Part shown: piece by piece, positions 6,320-6,379 of the stretch | Numbering within the stretch: the stretch's first letter is position 1 | Layout of the letters: each line of letters begins with the position of its first letter | Source of the DNA: an uncultured Odoribacter sp. | GTDB taxonomy: Bacteria; Bacteroidota; Bacteroidia; Bacteroidales; Marinifilaceae | Direction of reading: 5' to 3' | Length of the DNA stretch: 6,379 nucleotides | NCBI GenBank assembly: GCA_947176455.1 | Contig: CAMWQQ010000089.1 | Coordinates: forward strand, 1-6,379 | Position numbers and translations under genes: made by a program | Notes under the pieces: model-generated | What the model was told of the DNA's origin: nothing | Seen by the model: only the letters and a program-made list of their open reading frames with translations | The model's database searches: none

Positions 6320-6379
6320 TTGCGTCCACTTTTCCTTGGTGGTGGAAATAAATTTAGACTATTTAATGAAATCGGGTTT

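Noticed and set aside
6349..6356. The palindrome TAAATTTA, which could be a -7 promoter element for the operon.
   Set aside because: It is a loose match to TAnnTTTG, the matching upstream element would lie beyond the window, and the bases probably encode the conserved N-terminus of the SpoIIM-like protein. Not annotated as a promoter.
6366..6379. An ATG on the plus strand reading MKSG at the right edge, possibly a divergent gene such as the RDD protein often found beside SpoIIM-like genes.
   Set aside because: Only four full codons are visible and they do not resemble an RDD N-terminus, so nothing can be supported.
1..6379. Searched by eye for tRNA or rRNA genes, CRISPR repeats, insertion sequence ends, long repeats and riboswitches.
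   Set aside because: None seen. The window is almost entirely protein coding and shows no mobile-element signature.

Overview
The window most likely comes from the chromosome of a Bacteroidota bacterium, probably Bacteroidales. The evidence is the gene set and its order, the lack of Shine-Dalgarno motifs ahead of tightly packed starts, and the particular DUF4350/DUF4129 proteins, which I know mainly from that phylum. I cannot fix the genus; an Odoribacteraceae-like gut organism is only a guess.

Almost everything lies on the minus strand, so transcription runs from right to left. From about 6319 down to 271 there are six tightly packed genes: a SpoIIM-like (DUF95) multi-pass membrane protein; a second multi-pass membrane protein resembling the glycerophosphodiester-phosphodiesterase membrane-domain/YciC group; a DUF4129 protein with signal peptide and one membrane segment; a DUF4350 protein with two membrane segments; a MoxR-family AAA+ ATPase; and a DUF58 protein with a degenerate von Willebrand A (VWA)-like domain. 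Spacings are 9 nt, a 17-53 nt overlap, a 4 nt ATGA overlap, 1 nt and 27 nt, so this is very likely one operon. A weak hairpin plus T-run over the end of the DUF58 gene may terminate it.

The left edge (1-270) starts another transcription unit on the same strand. It has a possible weak promoter with a G-rich spacer, a 51-codon open stretch with no ATG that ends at TAATG, and then the first 18 codons of a gene with a signal-peptide-like N-terminus that runs off the window.

The likely working model is a membrane-associated MoxR ATPase machine. MoxR supplies ATP-driven remodelling, DUF58 is the usual VWA-type partner, and DUF4350, DUF4129, SpoIIM-like and the YciC-like protein form membrane components. 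The module is a recurrent, recognised genomic neighbourhood whose substrate is not known to me, so it is poorly understood rather than new. The less expected points are an apparent family-conserved N-terminal extension of the SpoIIM-like protein with no canonical start codon, and the ATG-less small reading frame at the left edge.
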